A model generated the notes under the pieces. It was not told the origin of the DNA. It ran no database searches and saw nothing but the letters and a program-made list of their open reading frames with translations. This document shows positions 15,677 through 24,675 of a stretch of 64,000 nucleotides of DNA, one piece after another. The translations under genes were made by a program, and so were the position numbers. Position 1 is the first letter of the stretch; each line of letters opens with the position of its first letter. Origin of the DNA: Singulisphaera sp. GP187 (GTDB taxonomy: Bacteria > Planctomycetota > Planctomycetia > Gemmatales > Gemmataceae); NCBI GenBank assembly GCA_945905925.1, contig CAMDQN010000016.1, positions 1 to 64,000 on the forward strand, in the 5' to 3' direction.

Positions 15677-17704
15677 ATGGCACGCGAACCGTCGGCCGCG
15701 ATACTCGACCCGCTCCGCCGGCTCATCACCCGGCGGACCGGCAGCTCGCTTCCCGACACGCAATTGCTGGGCAACTTCGTAACGCGGCGCGACGAGGCGT
15801 CGTTCGAGGTTCTCGTTTGGCGCCACGGGGCGATGGTTCTTGCGCTGTGCAATCGAGTCCTCCGCGACGCACACGAAGCCGAAGACGCGTTCCAGGCCAC
15901 GTTCCTTGTGTTCGCGCGAAAAGCAGGGTCCATCGGTCAGGGCGAAGCGGTCGCGTGCTGGCTGTACAAGGTCGCGTACCGCATTGCGATTCGGCTCCGC
16001 GCGGCAGCCGTGAAGCGGCAGGCCGCGACCGAACTGGCCGACGAGCTTCCGGCATCGGACCTGCCCGATGACGCGGAGTGGCGAGACCTGCGCCCAGTTC
16101 TCGACGACGAAATCGCGAATCTGCCGGAGAAGTACCGCGCTCCGTTCGTGCTGTGTTATCTCGAAGGCCGCACCAACGAAGAGGCCGCGGTGCAATTGGG
16201 TTGCCCGAAGGGTACAGTGCTGTCACGCCTCTCCCGCGGGCGCGAATGGTTGCGCGAACGCCTCGCCCGGCGTGGCGTCGCCCTTACCGCGGTTGCACTC
16301 GCACTCACGCTAACCCGCAACGCGGCTTCGGCCGCGGTTCCTTCCGCACTGGTTCTCGCTACGACCAATGCCGCCATCCCGTTCGCGGCGGGGAAGGCGG
16401 CAACCGAACTGGTTTCCCATCAGGTCGCCGCAGTTGTCGAAGGAGTGTTACGCGCCATGACGTTCACGTATCTCAAAACCGCGGCCGTTGCGCTGCTGTC
16501 GCTCGTTGTTCTCGGAAGCGGAATCACCTGGGCCGCGTTCGGGGAGGGTGATGCACCCGCGTCAGGCGAACCGGTCTCGTTCGTCGCGGCGCCGAACACG
16601 GCCGAAGCTCAACGCGAGCGCCCCGCCGCACCCGCGCCCGCCGCGATGACGGGCAAGGTGGTCGGTGTCGCGAAGGACGGGAAGTCGTTCACGGTGGAGA
16701 CGCCCTCCGCAGTGCGCGGCGAAGAACCCGGCAAGGCGGTCATCAAGATCGGCGACAAGGCGACCGCGACTTACAATGGCGTCGGCACCGGTGGCGCAAA
16801 ACTCACCGAAGGCTACATCGCGCAGGTGTGGTTACAGGAAGGCTCGAAGGACACCGCGAACGCGCTCGTGTTCAACGGGCCGGAATCGGCGGGTCGCGGC
16901 GGCGACGTTTCGGGCGTCGTGTCGTCCGTCGCGAAGGACGGGAAGTCGGTCGAGATTAGCCTGGTCGGCGCCCGCGGCGAACGCGGCGAACGCGGTGCGG
17001 AGCCGAAGAAAACGACTGTTCCGCTCGACCTCAAGACCATTCTCAGTTTCTCGAACGTCGCGAAGGACGAAGCCAAACTCGCGGCCGGGCAGCGGATCAC
17101 GGTGTGGTACGCGGACGACGGCAAGACCGCTGGCAAGGTGCAAATCTTCGGCATGGGAGACCCCGGTCGCCGCGACGAGAAGCGCCCGGACATGTTTGGG
17201 AAGGTGACGCGCGTTTCCGACGACGGCAAGTCGATCACGGTCGAGGTTCCGCCAAAGGAACGCGGTGGCGAAGCAACGCAGATGACGGTGAAGATCGGCG
17301 ACAAGGCGACGGCCGCGTTCCACAACGTTCCCGCCGACGGGGCGAAGGCCGCGGCTGGAATGCAGGCGCAGGTTTGGCTCGCGGACGGCGAGAAGGAAAC
17401 TGCCGCGAAGGTCGCGTTCATCGGTACCGTGCCGGAACGCTGGGTCGTTGTGGCGGGTAAGGTGGTGACCGTTGCGAAGGACGGCAGCTCGATCACCGTA
17501 GAGCAGCCGAGCACCGTGCGCGGCGAGGAGCCGAAGCGCACCGAGATTAAACTGAACGCGAAGACGAAGGTCGCGTACTTCGGCGTCGGTGCGGGCGAAG
17601 CGAAGCCGGTCGAAGGGCTGAACGCTAGCGTCCGCTTGCTCGACGGCGCGACCGACACCGCCGCGCAGGTCACCTTCGGTAAGGCCGGCGAACGCGGCCG
17701 GTGA
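15677..17704 (+). CDS. ECF RNA polymerase sigma factor with TM segment and four-repeat extracytoplasmic domain
   Basis: The product is 675 residues. Residues 1-195 are an ECF sigma factor: region 2 with 'ASFEVLVWRHGAMVLALCNR' and 'AFQATFLVFARKAGSI', and region 4 with 'LPEKYRAPFVLCYLEGRTNE' and 'GTVLSRLSRGREWLRERL'. A hydrophobic segment follows near residues 270-290 ('KTAAVALLSLVVLGSGI'). Residues about 324-675 hold four copies of a 75-90 residue beta-rich unit, each opening like 'GKVVGVAKDGKSFTVETP' and closing like 'AQVWLQEG..TA..'. Planctomycetes are known for such C-terminally extended ECF factors. Regulation through the extension is inference. No anti-sigma gene is adjacent. Confidence 0.88.
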   Translation: MAREPSAAILDPLRRLITRRTGSSLPDTQLLGNFVTRRDEASFEVLVWRHGAMVLALCNRVLRDAHEAEDAFQATFLVFARKAGSIGQGEAVACWLYKVAYRIAIRLRAAAVKRQAATELADELPASDLPDDAEWRDLRPVLDDEIANLPEKYRAPFVLCYLEGRTNEEAAVQLGCPKGTVLSRLSRGREWLRERLARRGVALTAVALALTLTRNAASAAVPSALVLATTNAAIPFAAGKAATELVSHQVAAVVEGVLRAMTFTYLKTAAVALLSLVVLGSGITWAAFGEGDAPASGEPVSFVAAPNTAEAQRERPAAPAPAAMTGKVVGVAKDGKSFTVETPSAVRGEEPGKAVIKIGDKATATYNGVGTGGAKLTEGYIAQVWLQEGSKDTANALVFNGPESAGRGGDVSGVVSSVAKDGKSVEISLVGARGERGERGAEPKKTTVPLDLKTILSFSNVAKDEAKLAAGQRITVWYADDGKTAGKVQIFGMGDPGRRDEKRPDMFGKVTRVSDDGKSITVEVPPKERGGEATQMTVKIGDKATAAFHNVPADGAKAAAGMQAQVWLADGEKETAAKVAFIGTVPERWVVVAGKVVTVAKDGSSITVEQPSTVRGEEPKRTEIKLNAKTKVAYFGVGAGEAKPVEGLNASVRLLDGATDTAAQVTFGKAGERGR

Positions 17705-17722
17705 CACCGACCTTCTTCGCAC

Positions 17723-17782
17723 AACGCGCCTGGGTCGCTGTTCATTCCACTTGAGCGGAGTGAACAGCGACCCAGGCGCGTT
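17723..17782. terminator. Strong hairpin, probable terminator
   Basis: A perfect 22-bp stem, AACGCGCCTGGGTCGCTGTT plus CA and its complement, encloses a 16-base loop. It lies between the sigma factor stop and the response-regulator start, and pairing extends outward with CTTCGCA/TGCGAAG. Confidence 0.85.
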
Positions 17783-17812
17783 TGCGAAGTGGTTCGGCTA
17801 TGATGACTTCCT

Positions 17813-19027
17813 ATGACTGACACCGTACTCATCGTGGACGACGAGGAATCCGTCCGCCGGACGTTTCAGGAGTGGCTCACGGCCGCGCTGCCCGGCGCGA
17901 ACGTGTTCGCCGTTCCCGATGCCGAGTCGGCGCTCAAGGTCGCCAACGAGTACGCCGTCGATCTCGCCGTTCTCGACTGGAACCTCGGTTCCGGTAGCGA
18001 CGGGTTGCGACTCCTCGAAGACCTCGTTGAGTTCCGGCCGGACGTGGTTGCGATTCTCGTGACCGGGTTCGCACATCAGGCCACGCCGCTCGACGCGCTC
18101 CGCATGGGTGTGCGCGACTACATCGACAAGAACCAGGACTTGAACCGCGACACGTTCGTCGCGGCCGTGCGCCGGCAGCTCGACCGCATCTACCCCGCGA
18201 AGCAGCAGCGCGAACTCAACCGGCGGCTCGCGGCGTTCCGCGAAGCGGTCGAGAAGGTGCTGCCGATCGTGCAAACGTCGGCCGCGTTCAACGACCCGGT
18301 GCCGTTGCCCGCCGCGGTAAAATCCCTTCTCCGGTTCGTCATTCGCGGAACGCTCGCCGCGGACGGCGCGCTGATCGTTCGCCACACCGAAGCCGACGGC
18401 ACCGAATCCACGGTTGCCTACGGTTCCGACGGCGTGGCGCTTCCGACGCCGCTCGTGCCGTTCGGGAAGTCGCTGGCGGCGAGCGTCATCAGCTTTCAGG
18501 AGCCAATCGCTCTCAACGACTTCGACCCCAAAGCGCTCGGGCCGATGGAACTGCTGCCGTTCGAGGCGAACCGGTCGTGTATCCTCGCGGCCCCGTTGCG
18601 CGTTGCGGCTGATACCGTGGTCGTGGTGGAGTTGTTCGACAAGGCTTCACCCGGCTTCACGGAAGAGGATCGACGGCTGATCGCGTCCGCGGCCGAAGTC
18701 GGTACGGACCTGCTCCGTCAAGCGATCGCGGAGCGCCAGACACACCAACTACTCTTCGACGCGGTGGACGCGGCGTTGCAAGCGACGGCGCACCTGACCG
18801 ACATGCCCACCGCGACGGATACCGCTCCGCCGCTCTCCGTGATGGCTCGACTGAAGGAAGGCTTGGGCGCGGACTCGAACGCGACCGCGCCGCCGGAAAC
18901 CACACTCCGCTTGGTGGAAGCGGTGCGATCGCTGGCCGTACGTCACGGGCCGTCTGCGGTGGAACACTGCGTCACGGTGGTGAACGATCTGCGCAAGTTG
19001 CTGGACGAGATGACGGGCACGGCATGA
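17813..19027 (+). CDS. Response regulator with REC and GAF-like domains
   Basis: The product is 404 residues. The receiver domain (residues 1-120) has the acidic pair in 'VLIVDDEESVRRTF', the phospho-acceptor Asp in 'LAVLDWNLGSGSDG', the Thr in 'AILVTGFA' and the Lys in 'DYIDKNQD'. Residues about 165-300 form a GAF-like domain ('LRFVIRGTLAADGALIVRH', 'CILAAPLRVAADTVVVVEL'). The C-terminus is helical with no recognised output domain. The stop overlaps the next gene's start by 4 bases (ATGA), coupling it to a subtilase. The kinase partner is not in view. Confidence 0.85.
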   Translation: MTDTVLIVDDEESVRRTFQEWLTAALPGANVFAVPDAESALKVANEYAVDLAVLDWNLGSGSDGLRLLEDLVEFRPDVVAILVTGFAHQATPLDALRMGVRDYIDKNQDLNRDTFVAAVRRQLDRIYPAKQQRELNRRLAAFREAVEKVLPIVQTSAAFNDPVPLPAAVKSLLRFVIRGTLAADGALIVRHTEADGTESTVAYGSDGVALPTPLVPFGKSLAASVISFQEPIALNDFDPKALGPMELLPFEANRSCILAAPLRVAADTVVVVELFDKASPGFTEEDRRLIASAAEVGTDLLRQAIAERQTHQLLFDAVDAALQATAHLTDMPTATDTAPPLSVMARLKEGLGADSNATAPPETTLRLVEAVRSLAVRHGPSAVEHCVTVVNDLRKLLDEMTGTA

Positions 19028-19857
19028 CGAGTTCATCACCTCCGAACGCGCCGACGGTGTTCGACGAGATCTTCGCGAGGCTGACGCCTAACAGCATCTT
19101 CCAGGATGCGCGGGCGACCGGGGACGGTATCGCCGTCGCCGTGATCGATTCCGGTGTGGAACGTGCCGTCCTCGAAGCGAAGTTCCTCGCTGCGGGAACG
19201 CCGATTCAGCACATCGAAGGCGCGATCTTCCGCCCGACCGGACCGCCGCTCGAATACACCGGGCATCAGTCCAGCCCGCACGGCACGACGGTCGCGGACA
19301 TCGTGCTGACGCTTGCACCGCGCGTGAGGTTGTACTCCGCCGACGTGTTCGGGCCGACCGGGTCTTGCGAAGTGGAAACGGTAATCGCGGCGCTGCGCCA
19401 CTGTATCGACGTGTGGAACGTGAAGGTCGTGAACCTCTCGCTCGGCGTGCCCGAACATAAACTGCAACAACTCCCGCGGCGCCAGCAGTTGCAGCGCGCG
19501 ATCGAAGAAGCTTACTTCCGCGACGTGTTGGTGTTCGCGGCGGCGCACAACGAACACCCGCTAACGCGAAGCTACCCGGCCGCGTTCGCCCCGCCGCTGA
19601 TCTCGGTCGATAAGGGCTTGTTCGACGACCCGCTGCGATTCGCATACAAGCTGACGGAGCAAGTGGAGTTTCAGGCGCATAGTCGCGGGTATCTCGGTCC
19701 GTTCGCGCGCGAACCGGCAACGAGCTGGGCGACACCGCACCTCGCGGGAATCGCGGCACGCATCCTGTCGCTGAAGCCGGACCTGAAGCCGTTCGAGATC
19801 AAGACGATTCTGTACTGGCTGTTCCGCAGCGGCGGGAACGGGAAGCCGGCTCAGTAA
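19024..19857 (+). CDS. S8 family (subtilisin-like) serine peptidase
   Basis: The product is 277 residues with the full triad: Asp in 'IAVAVIDSGVE', His in 'SPHGTTVADI' and Ser in 'ATSWATPHLAGIAARIL', with the oxyanion Asn in 'FAAAHNEHP'. The active-site Ser motif departs from the usual GTSMAAPH. No signal peptide is seen, so the enzyme is probably cytoplasmic, which fits coupling to the response regulator upstream. Phosphorelay-controlled proteolysis is a reasonable but untested inference. The 3' end overlaps the convergent TIGR02996 gene by 7 bases. Confidence 0.85.
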   Translation: MTSSSPPNAPTVFDEIFARLTPNSIFQDARATGDGIAVAVIDSGVERAVLEAKFLAAGTPIQHIEGAIFRPTGPPLEYTGHQSSPHGTTVADIVLTLAPRVRLYSADVFGPTGSCEVETVIAALRHCIDVWNVKVVNLSLGVPEHKLQQLPRRQQLQRAIEEAYFRDVLVFAAAHNEHPLTRSYPAAFAPPLISVDKGLFDDPLRFAYKLTEQVEFQAHSRGYLGPFAREPATSWATPHLAGIAARILSLKPDLKPFEIKTILYWLFRSGGNGKPAQ

Positions 19858-20378
19858 ATCTCCAGGCGCGGGAACCGCTTCTGAGCTTCGGTTAACAGTT
19901 GAGCGTCTCCGCGGCCCTGAGTGCCGGGCAGACGAAGGCTGACGAGTCGCACCAAGAACGGGCATGTGAGCAGTTGGCGAAGTTGTCGGCGGCGCAGACT
20001 GGTAACGGTCAGATAGCGGAGCGGGACCGCCGCGAACAACCCGTTGATCGCTCGCGGTAGGTCGTCGAGGGCGAGAATTTCCGCCGCATCCACGAACCCA
20101 CGAACGAAGAGAGCGCCCCACTGCACGCCCGGAATGATGGGCAACTCCTCATACCACTGATCGCCGAACTGCCGTTGCAGCACCGAAGCGCGGGTCCGCG
20201 CTTCGGTGAGCATCGGGTACGCGGGGCACAGGTTCCACGCTTCGCACTGGAGCCGAATGAACTCGGCGCGATCCGGCTGGCTGTTCTCGTCGAGCCAGTC
20301 GGCGTAAACGAGTCGCGGGGTGTCTTCCGCGGGTTGTTCGCAGATCGCACGAAAGAGGGCCGCGCCGTCGTTGGTCAT
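19851..20378 (-). CDS. TIGR02996 domain protein
   Basis: The product is 175 residues. The N-terminus holds the TIGR02996 domain: 'LFRAICEQPAEDTPRLVYAD' then 'WLDENSQPDRAEFIRLQ'. TIGR02996 is a domain of unknown function seen repeatedly in Gemmata-type planctomycetes, often in front of leucine-rich-like repeats. Here the C-terminus has 'LRYLTVTSLRRRQLRQLL' and 'VRLVSLRLPGT', a degenerate repeat region. I chose the ATG at 20378 because upstream residues (frame open to 20477) are not domain-like. Confidence 0.8.
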   Translation of the reverse strand: MTNDGAALFRAICEQPAEDTPRLVYADWLDENSQPDRAEFIRLQCEAWNLCPAYPMLTEARTRASVLQRQFGDQWYEELPIIPGVQWGALFVRGFVDAAEILALDDLPRAINGLFAAVPLRYLTVTSLRRRQLRQLLTCPFLVRLVSLRLPGTQGRGDAQLLTEAQKRFPRLEIY

Positions 20379-20434
20379 GGCTTCGTGAACCGGGTACACT
20401 TGGGACACTTCCCACAGGATACCCGGAGGACGCG

Positions 20435-21814
20435 ATGAACCCAACCCGACGCGACGCACTTGCCCTACTCCTCGCAACAGGGGGCTTACGGCCCCCGCTC
20501 GCCAATGCAGCAGAAGAAAGCAAGCTCACGCTCGCGACGTTCGACACGGAGGTGACCATTCCCATCGGTCACCCGTGCATGGGCGGAGGCATCGCGCCCG
20601 CGAAGGAGATCATCGACCCGCTGCTCGCGCACGGGTTCGTGCTGAGCGGCGCCGGCAAACCGGTGGTGTTCGTCGCGCTCGACTGGTGCGAGATCCGCAA
20701 CGGTGCGTATGAACTCTTCCGCGAGAAGATCGCGAAAGCCGCCGGCACGGAACCCGTTCGCGTGATGCTGTGTTCCCTTCACCAACACGACGCGCCTATC
20801 GTCGATCTCGAAGCGCAGCAGTTGCTCGAAAAGCACAAGGCGAAGGGCGCGATCTGCGACCTCGCGTTTCTGGAGAAAGCGGTGTCTCGCGTCGCGGACG
20901 CGGCGAAGGCGTGTCTCAAGGACGCGAAGCCGGTCACGCACATCGGCACCGGTGAGGCGAAGGTGGAGAAGGTCGCGTCCAACCGGCGATACCTCGATGC
21001 CGACGGGAAGGTTCGCTACAACCGCATGTCGGCCACACGCGACCCGAAGATTCAGGCCGGCGAAGAAGGCACCATCGATGCGATGCTGAAGACGCTCAGT
21101 TTCTGGAACGGCGACACTGCGCTCTGCGGCTTGTCTGCATACGCGACGCACCCGATGAGCTACTACGGCAAGGGCGGCGTGACCGCGGACTTCGTTGGGA
21201 TGGCGCGCAAGAAGCACCAGGCCGCGACGAAGGGCACAATGCAGATGTACGCGAGCGGGTGCAGCGGGAACGTGACCGCGGGCAAGTACAACGACGGCGA
21301 CCCCGCGAACCGCGGAGTGCTCGCCGACCGCATTCACACCGCGATGAGCGCCGCGTGGAAAGCGACCAAGAAGACCGCGGTGAAGGACGTGAACTTCCGC
21401 TCGGCGCCGCTTACACTCGAAGCACGCACCTCCGAAGGCTTCTCAGAAGACGCGCTCACGAAGAAACTGAAGGACGACCCCAAACCGTTCGGGCAGTGTC
21501 TCGCGGCGCTCGGCTTGAGCTGGAAGAAACGCTGCGACGCGGGCAAGCCGATCGACCTTCCCGTGCTCGACTTCGGCGGAAGTGTGATCGCGCTTCTTCC
21601 GGCGGAGAGCTACGTCGAGTACCAACTCGCGGCACAAAATGCGCGCCCGGATGCGTTCGTACTGGCCGCGGGGTACGGTGAGTGCGGTCCGGGCTACATT
21701 CCCATCGAGCGCGCCTGGAAGGAGAACGATGGCAACCTGAGTGACTGGTGCTGGGTCAATCCCGGGAGCGAGAAGCGAATGAACGAGGCAATTGAGAAGG
21801 CACTGAAGAAGTGA
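20435..21814 (+). CDS. Secreted neutral/alkaline ceramidase-like protein
   Basis: The product is 459 residues. The N-terminus MNPTRRDALALLLATGG resembles a Tat signal. The body shows features of the neutral ceramidase N-terminal family in planctomycetes: 'VVFVALDWCEIRNGAYELFR', 'VMLCSLHQHDAPIVD' (metal-ligand His pair), 'LSAYATHPMSYYG', 'YASGCSGNVTAGKYNDG' and the late 'ALLPAESYVEYQL' plus 'GYGECGPGYIPIE'. Ceramide hydrolysis is not assured; the family is broad. Unusually, the signal-peptide codons for 'TGGLRPPLANA' are a copy of the repeat module seen at 44312-44341. Confidence 0.72.
   Translation: MNPTRRDALALLLATGGLRPPLANAAEESKLTLATFDTEVTIPIGHPCMGGGIAPAKEIIDPLLAHGFVLSGAGKPVVFVALDWCEIRNGAYELFREKIAKAAGTEPVRVMLCSLHQHDAPIVDLEAQQLLEKHKAKGAICDLAFLEKAVSRVADAAKACLKDAKPVTHIGTGEAKVEKVASNRRYLDADGKVRYNRMSATRDPKIQAGEEGTIDAMLKTLSFWNGDTALCGLSAYATHPMSYYGKGGVTADFVGMARKKHQAATKGTMQMYASGCSGNVTAGKYNDGDPANRGVLADRIHTAMSAAWKATKKTAVKDVNFRSAPLTLEARTSEGFSEDALTKKLKDDPKPFGQCLAALGLSWKKRCDAGKPIDLPVLDFGGSVIALLPAESYVEYQLAAQNARPDAFVLAAGYGECGPGYIPIERAWKENDGNLSDWCWVNPGSEKRMNEAIEKALKK
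20476..20506. repeat. AACAGGGGGCTTACG repeat module inside a signal-peptide coding region
   Basis: AACAGGGGGCTTACG followed by GCCCCCGCTCGCCAAT matches the right arm of the intergenic element at 44265-44341 apart from one extra G and one T-to-C change. The extra base shifts the module so that the frame stays open through the signal peptide. Confidence 0.8.
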
Positions 21815-21946
21815 GGACCGCCGCGATTGCCAGAAATCCGCGGCCCTCACGGAACTCTCATCGAGCGAGTGTGTCTAATCCACTGCCGGGTTCGGCACGC
21901 GGTTGTGCCGAACCAACCCGGTCACATCTCTAAACCAGAGTCTCTC

Positions 21947-22300
21947 ATGATTCGCGCGTTCGTGTTCGCAGGTGCCGTTGTTGTCGCCGCGTTGCTCATC
22001 GGCTCGTCCGACGCCTCCGCTGCGGCTCAGCAGAAGACCCAGATGGTGAAGGGCACCGTCAAGTCGGCCGACTCTAAGAACCTGATCCTCATCATCAACC
22101 AGAAGCTCAAGGACCAGGTCGTGGACCGCGAACTGAGCATCAACCCAGACACCGAATTCAGCGTCACCGGCGCCGACGGCAAAGTCACCAACACGGTCGG
22201 CAAGGAAGGCCTCGCGCTGCTCCTGGCCGGTGCCGACGTCCAGGTCAAGTGCGACAAGGACGTGAACGTCCTCAAAGTCACAGCGAAGTTGAAGAAGTAA
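21947..22300 (+). CDS. Small secreted hypothetical protein
   Basis: The product is 117 residues with a clear signal peptide (residues 1-25, 'LLIGSSDASAAAQQ'). The mature part is one beta-rich domain: 'KGTVKSADSKNLILIIN', 'DRELSINPDTEFSVTGADGK' and 'VQVKCDKDVNVLKVTAKLKK'. The pattern resembles single units of the extension of the sigma factor at 15677 (a strand, the phrase 'sad.kn.i.i', then a closing strand), so it may share that fold; this is weak inference. Function is unknown. Confidence 0.72.
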   Translation: MIRAFVFAGAVVVAALLIGSSDASAAAQQKTQMVKGTVKSADSKNLILIINQKLKDQVVDRELSINPDTEFSVTGADGKVTNTVGKEGLALLLAGADVQVKCDKDVNVLKVTAKLKK

Positions 22301-22303
22301 CTT

Positions 22304-22390
22304 CACAAGTCAGCAGGTTGTCAGTCCCAAGTCGAAGAATAGACGAGCAGTCTTCATCTTGACTTGGGACTTGCGACCTGCCGACTTGTG
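22304..22390. repeat. Inverted repeat (CAAGTC...CCCAAGTCGAAGA module)
   Basis: The left arm contains CACAAGTCAGCAGGTTG and CAGTCCCAAGTCGAAGA; the right arm contains their complements, ending GACTTGTG. The module CCCAAGTCGAAGA also builds the element at 45122-45192. It lies between two convergent genes. Confidence 0.82.
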
Positions 22391-22399
22391 ACTGGTCTT

Positions 22400-24562
22400 C
22401 TACGCCACGACGACGTGCGGCTTGCGATCCTCCGGCACGTCGGCGCGGCGGATCAGCGTGTGTACCATCCACGGCACGTTCCCGATCCCGAACAGCACGA
22501 AGTGCAAGTTCGCCGTTACCGGGTTCTCCACCGACCAACCGAAGTGAACCTCCGGTACGCCGCCGGTCTTCGCCAGGTCGATCGCCGCCGCGGCGACCGC
22601 GTGCGCGACCGAACAGCAGCGCGTGATGTGGATCACCACGCGACCCTCTTCGCGCACGATTCGGATCAACGGGCGCTGGTTGAAGTCGCTCGGGTCGGCC
22701 ACCTCCGCCAACACGAACATGATCGGTAGCGTGCCAGGGATGCGGTGCCGCGTGCGCATCTCGATTTCCTTCGCTTTCAGGTCGTGCTTGCCGGGCCGGA
22801 GCGGAACGAGGATTGGTAGGTTGGCTGCCGTGAGCCGCTCCCACTCGTGTGCCGAAACCTTGTCCGCGAACTCGAACGACTCAAACCGCGGCTCGGTGCT
22901 GCGCCACGCCCGACTGATGATCGACAGCACCAGCACCAGCGCGACGAACGCGCTGGCCATCACCGCGCCGACGGGCCGCGACCACGCGACCGAAATCGCG
23001 CACGCGGTGAACGTTGCAAACGCGAGCAGGAATACCGGCGGCACGCGAACCACTTTCGGCAGGTTGCGCGCGGTGCGGCGCTGCCACACGTCCACGGTGG
23101 TCGCGAGCGCCGCGAACGAGAAGAGCGCGAGCACCGCGGTGAGGTACGCGGCCCGGTGCGCGTCCAGGTCGGCCGCGTAATACGCGATCAGCGCGAACTT
23201 CAGCGCGAGAAACAGGTATGCCAGCACGCCGAGCTTCACCGACCAACTGAACTCCATCCCGAGCCGGTTCAGGTACGGTGGGATCCACGACGAGAGCGTG
23301 AGCGCGAAACTCAACCCCGCGAGCGCGAGGATCGCGACCGTGGCGAAGTCGTAGACGGTCCCGAAGTTCAAGCCAAACGCGGCGTTCATCGCGGTCGCGG
23401 AGCTGCCATCGGAGAGCGTGCCGCCGTGCGCGAGGTACGCGAGCGACCGGAACTTCGCCTGCCCGTTCACCTCCTGCGCGCCCGGCGGAATGAGTACCGT
23501 CGTCACGAGCGTGGACGTGAGCAAGTACGCCGACATCGTGACAGCCGCGAGCGTGAGCAACAGTCGCGTGTTGCGGATCACGGCGCGCGGCTTCTCCGGG
23601 TTGTCGTCCTTGCGACCGCGCACGAGCGGCATTGCCATCAGCGTTAGCTCGAAACCGCTCAAGCCGAGACACAGCGCCGGCAGCAGCGGAACGCACGCAC
23701 CGAGTAACGCGCCCCAGTCGCCCGAAGGCTTCGCTGCCACACCAGGCTTCCAGTTCCCAGCCCACACGTCGCTCCACCACGCGTTCACCAACTGCGGGTG
23801 TTCCACGAGGTACACGCCGCCGCTCCCGACTACCACGAGCGTCATCGCGAGGTAGAACAGCACGGTCAGCACCGCGAGGCGCACGAAGTTCTTCGTGTAG
23901 CCTTTGAAGAAGATCAACCCCGTGACCGTGCTCAGCACGAGGATGATCAGCGACACGATCGTCTGCCGGTGCCACACGCCTTCGGTGCGTTGCTTGGCCC
24001 AGTCGGGCAGTTCGCGGCGCAGGCTTTCGCCCTGTCGCGTGGCCGCGTCGAGCGACTGCTGCCATTCGGGGTGCGGGTTGAACGTGAGGTGTTCGGCCGC
24101 AGCCGCAGTGGAGAAGGTTCGCGTGAACACGAGGTCCACCGCGCCGAACGCGAGCAGCACCAGAAGGAGCAACTTCCCGAACCAGCCCGAGATGACGCGT
24201 TCCAACAGCGCGGTGGACCCGCCGCCGTGCGGCGACCGCCCCGCGATGTAGCAGTAAATCGGGAGCGCGAAGCCGAGCGTGATGCACGCGACCAGTACCG
24301 TGACGAGCGGCGCGAGTCGCCCGGCGGCGCCGAACGCGACGGACGGCTGGTACGCGAGCGTGCTGAGGTAATCCAATCCGATGACGCACAGCACCCACGG
24401 CCACGCGGCGCGGAACGGTGCGTCCGCCGCTTGCGGCTTCGCGGGTGCAGTGTCGGGCGGTTGGGGGGGAGAGCCGACGTGAGCTTCCCCCTGACTCAAT
24501 GGAGGTTCGGAGCTACTGGGAGGCTCCGTGGATTCGCCGGACTTGATTTCAGATGCGGGCAT
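22400..24562 (-). CDS. APC-superfamily permease with C-terminal cytosolic domain
   Basis: The product is about 720 residues. A Pro-rich N-terminus of 45 residues precedes about 12 membrane segments; TM1 reads 'WPWVLCVIGLDYLSTLAYQP', like the APC (amino acid-polyamine-organocation) family, and a later loop has 'FELTLMAMPLVRGRK'. The last 170 residues are soluble, with 'NLPILVPLRPGKHDLKAKEI' and 'VVIHITRCCSVAHAVAAAAI'. The substrate is unknown. Amino-acid transport is suggested by family only. Starts at 24577 or 24562 are possible; the second ATG is used here. Confidence 0.75.
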   Translation of the reverse strand: MPASEIKSGESTEPPSSSEPPLSQGEAHVGSPPQPPDTAPAKPQAADAPFRAAWPWVLCVIGLDYLSTLAYQPSVAFGAAGRLAPLVTVLVACITLGFALPIYCYIAGRSPHGGGSTALLERVISGWFGKLLLLVLLAFGAVDLVFTRTFSTAAAAEHLTFNPHPEWQQSLDAATRQGESLRRELPDWAKQRTEGVWHRQTIVSLIILVLSTVTGLIFFKGYTKNFVRLAVLTVLFYLAMTLVVVGSGGVYLVEHPQLVNAWWSDVWAGNWKPGVAAKPSGDWGALLGACVPLLPALCLGLSGFELTLMAMPLVRGRKDDNPEKPRAVIRNTRLLLTLAAVTMSAYLLTSTLVTTVLIPPGAQEVNGQAKFRSLAYLAHGGTLSDGSSATAMNAAFGLNFGTVYDFATVAILALAGLSFALTLSSWIPPYLNRLGMEFSWSVKLGVLAYLFLALKFALIAYYAADLDAHRAAYLTAVLALFSFAALATTVDVWQRRTARNLPKVVRVPPVFLLAFATFTACAISVAWSRPVGAVMASAFVALVLVLSIISRAWRSTEPRFESFEFADKVSAHEWERLTAANLPILVPLRPGKHDLKAKEIEMRTRHRIPGTLPIMFVLAEVADPSDFNQRPLIRIVREEGRVVIHITRCCSVAHAVAAAAIDLAKTGGVPEVHFGWSVENPVTANLHFVLFGIGNVPWMVHTLIRRADVPEDRKPHVVVA

Positions 24563-24675
24563 GGTGGGCAACTCCAAGACGGCGAGTGATTCCGCCGACT
24601 TGGAACCTATTTTACCTCGGACCGGGTTGCGAATCTTCGGATTCGCGGAACGCGTGATGGCTACGCGGGTTCCGC

